A DNA stretch of 58,717 nucleotides from Acinetobacter sp. P8-3-8 (GTDB taxonomy: Bacteria > Pseudomonadota > Gammaproteobacteria > Pseudomonadales > Moraxellaceae): the NCBI RefSeq assembly GCF_000214135.1, contig NZ_AFIE01000017.1, positions 1 through 58,717 on the forward strand, read 5' to 3'. Position numbers and translations under genes: made by a program. The notes under the pieces are model-generated. The model had not been told where the DNA came from. It worked only from the letters and a program-made list of their open reading frames with translations, and ran no database searches. Below are positions 57,015 through 58,717 of the stretch, piece after piece (the stretch's first letter is position 1; each line of letters begins with the position of its first letter).

Positions 57015-57289
57015 CCCCACAACACCTTAAATTTGATTTTATAATTTGAATACGAAAATTATACGATTATCAGCAAAAATATCTAGAATTAAACGCATTA
57101 TTCTACAAAGATATTTTAGCAATAACTTGAGCCAATTAGAATTTTAATCATTATCCATGAAATGATTTATATTTCCTATGAATTCTACATGACGACTTTA
57201 AATGAGAAGCTTAAATTGATAAAGAAAAAATGCTTTAAAATTGAAAATTCCGTGTAGAATGTGCACATTTTCGATAAAAGGTTAGATGT

Positions 57290-58078
57290 ATGTCGGGTTC
57301 GAACATTATTCCTTGGGTTGTCGGCAATTGGAAAATGAACCCAATGCAGGCGGATTCGCAGCGACTCATACAGGATTTAACACAGCTTTTACAAAATGCG
57401 CCAATTTCAGAACAACAATGTCATATTGGTGTAGCACCTATTTCTATTGCACTACTTTCAATAAAACAATCGCTTCAAGATATCTCTGCGGTTAAGGTTG
57501 TTGCACAAGACGTTTCACAAATGGCTGGAACGGGTGCATATACGGGTGAAGTCAGTGCAGAACTACTTAAAGATAGTCAAATTGATTATGTATTGATTGG
57601 TCATTCTGAGCGTCGTGAAATTTTTGGTGATGATGTTGTTAAAATTAAAGCAAAAGTTACAAATGCTTTAAATGCCAATCTCCAAATTATCTATTGCGTA
57701 GGTGAAAGCCTAGAGCAAAGAGAAGCAGGGCAGGCTGAGCAAGTTGTATTACAACAAATTTGTGATCTAGCTGCGGTTGTAAAAGCAGGGCAATGGCACA
57801 ATATTGTGATTGCATATGAACCTATATGGGCGATTGGAACAGGTAAAACGGCTTCGCCGCAAGATGCTCAATCTATGCATGCCAAAATTCGTGAGGGATT
57901 AACTCAAATTACTCCTGAGGCTCAAGATGTTGCTATTTTATATGGTGGTAGTGTTAAACCTGAAAATGCAGTAGAGTTGGCCGCTTGCCCAGATATCAAC
58001 GGTGCCCTTGTTGGTGGTGCATCACTTAATGCCGAGTCATTTTATAAAATTGCTCAAGCATTTGCTAAAACAGAATAA
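57290..58078 (+). CDS. tpiA: Triosephosphate isomerase
   Basis: TpiA interconverts dihydroxyacetone phosphate and glyceraldehyde 3-phosphate. The 262-residue TIM barrel has the active-site Lys15 (GNWKMN), His105 (IGHSERRE) and catalytic Glu177 ([12 protein letters not shown]) with the flexible loop, and the phosphate-binding [10 protein letters not shown] and GALVGGASL. It is the first gene of a short unit with secG, which starts 12 bases later. It is divergent from pilB. Confidence 0.97.
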   Translation: MSGSNIIPWVVGNWKMNPMQADSQRLIQDLTQLLQNAPISEQQCHIGVAPISIALLSIKQSLQDISAVKVVAQDVSQMAGTGAYTGEVSAELLKDSQIDYVLIGHSERREIFGDDVVKIKAKVTNALNANLQIIYCVGESLEQREAGQAEQVVLQQICDLAAVVKAGQWHNIVIAYEPIWAIGTGKTASPQDAQSMHAKIREGLTQITPEAQDVAILYGGSVKPENAVELAACPDINGALVGGASLNAESFYKIAQAFAKTE

Positions 58079-58090
58079 TAGGAGTTCAGC

Positions 58091-58423
58091 ATGCATAGTT
58101 TTGTGCTGGTAGTACATATCATCTTGGCCGTGTTAATGATTGTACTTATTCTTGTACAGCATGGTAAAGGCGCTGATGCAGGTGCATCTTTTGGTGGTGG
58201 TGGTGCTGCAACAGTCTTTGGTGCATCAGGGTCTGCAAGTTTTTTAACTCGCTTGACTGCAATTTTGACTGCTTTGTTTTTTGTGACGAGTTTAACTTTA
58301 GCTGTGTTTGCAAAAAAGCTAACTTCAGACGCCTATGGTTTAAAAACCGTACAAACGACGACTCAGCCGGCGACACCAGTTCAGCCAAATACGAACGAAA
58401 CTTCGCCAAATGCACCAAAATAA
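58091..58423 (+). CDS. secG: Preprotein translocase subunit SecG
   Basis: SecG is the third subunit of the SecYEG channel and aids SecA-driven export. The 110-residue protein has two membrane helices (about 3-20 and 53-74) with the SecG signature HGKGADAGASFGGGGAATVFGASGSA, read here in two pieces, and a Thr/Pro/Asn-rich C-terminal tail (TTQPATPVQPNTNETSPN). The start follows AGGAG. It sits between tpiA and the two tRNAs, the classic order in gammaproteobacteria. Confidence 0.96.
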   Translation: MHSFVLVVHIILAVLMIVLILVQHGKGADAGASFGGGGAATVFGASGSASFLTRLTAILTALFFVTSLTLAVFAKKLTSDAYGLKTVQTTTQPATPVQPNTNETSPNAPK

Positions 58424-58484
58424 ATAGCTTTTTAAAATTAAACCTTTCAATTTGTCGCACAAGCTACTAGAATGCGACACAGCT

Positions 58485-58569
58485 GCGGTGGTGGTGGAAT
58501 TGGTAGACACGCTACCTTGAGGTGGTAGTGCTTTCGGGCGTGGGGGTTCAAGTCCCCCCTTCCGCACCA
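58485..58569 (+). tRNA. tRNA-Leu (anticodon GAG)
   Basis: A complete 85-nt class II tRNA with a long variable arm and encoded CCA (58567-58569). Anticodon stem CTACC/GGTAG closes the loop TTGAGGT with anticodon GAG (58519-58521), reading CUC and CUU. The acceptor stem GCGGTGG/CTTCCGC has one T-T mismatch at the fifth pair and a G-T wobble at the sixth. It lies 61 bases after secG. Confidence 0.95.
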
Positions 58570-58612
58570 ACAATGAACCAGATTGTTGGTGTTAGCAGCT
58601 AAAAAACATTGA

Positions 58613-58689
<77 letters not shown>

Positions 58690-58691
58690 AT

Positions 58692-58717
58692 TTAATTAAG
58701 ATGCAACTTAATTAAAG
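58692..58717. other. AT-rich inverted repeat at the window end
   Basis: TTTAATTAAG (from about 58692) pairs with CTTAATTAAA (to about 58715) around the hexamer ATGCAA. It follows the initiator tRNA by 3 bases, so it could be the start of a terminator or of the leader to the next operon. The window ends here. Confidence 0.45.

Noticed and set aside
57231-57260. Promoter for tpiA with TAGAAT at 57255
   Set aside because: The -10-like element is fair but no acceptable -35 lies at 16-18 bp.

Overview
The window is chromosomal DNA from a gammaproteobacterium of the genus Acinetobacter or a close relative. The evidence is its low GC content, the order tuf, tRNA-Trp, secE, nusG, rplKAJL, rpoBC, an RpoC of about 1397 residues starting at TTG, Acinetobacter-like FadB/FadA and LpxO, a PilB-PilC-PilD cluster, and secG followed by tRNA-Leu and tRNA-fMet. 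No phage, plasmid, CRISPR array or intact insertion sequence was seen. Almost all of it reads as core genome. I did not find a clear candidate for a wholly new multi-gene system; the least explained material is in the non-coding repeats.

Layout. 1-13.3 kb is the translation and transcription block: the end of tuf, tRNA-Trp, secE-nusG, rplK-rplA, rplJ-rplL, rpoB and rpoC, closed by a strong terminator. Folded palindromic repeats sit inside it, between rplA and rplJ and between rpoB and rpoC, and a 20-bp hairpin lies ahead of rpoB. 13.3-27.9 kb is a mixed region of mostly single genes: small membrane and envelope proteins, two alpha/beta hydrolases, a Na+/H+ antiporter family protein, OmpW, HtpG, dodecin, a FrnE-type thiol oxidoreductase and a MerR regulator divergent from a secreted hydrolase. 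27.9-31.3 kb is the fadBA beta-oxidation operon on the minus strand. 31.8-40.5 kb holds lpxO, two bacterial PH-domain proteins, uvrC, a DOPA-dioxygenase-like protein, a TesB-like thioesterase, pgsA, an unknown protein and an AlkB-family dioxygenase.

40.7-45.4 kb is an IclR regulator divergent from a three-gene efflux operon (FUSC, DUF1656, HlyD) of the AaeAB type, probably exporting aromatic acids. 45.5-45.9 kb is a non-coding segment bounded by imperfect inverted repeats. 45.9-48.7 kb on the minus strand is recN, yqgE and ruvX. 48.8-52.5 kb holds a TPR/glycosyltransferase-like protein, ppnP, rlmB and an EamA transporter. 52.5-57.0 kb on the minus strand is pilB-pilC-pilD-coaE, the type IV pilus assembly ATPase, platform protein, prepilin peptidase and dephospho-CoA kinase. 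57.3-58.7 kb is tpiA, secG, tRNA-Leu(GAG) and initiator tRNA-Met.

The least ordinary signal is a family of non-coding repeats. Two 180-205 bp copies (about 21.4 and 33.6 kb) look like miniature mobile elements. Their core also occurs between rpoB and rpoC and, more diverged, between rplA and rplJ. They carry a small module, TGAG - variable stem-loop - CGCAAG, whose stem sequence differs from copy to copy while staying self-complementary. The same module occurs twice in the segment at 45.7 kb.
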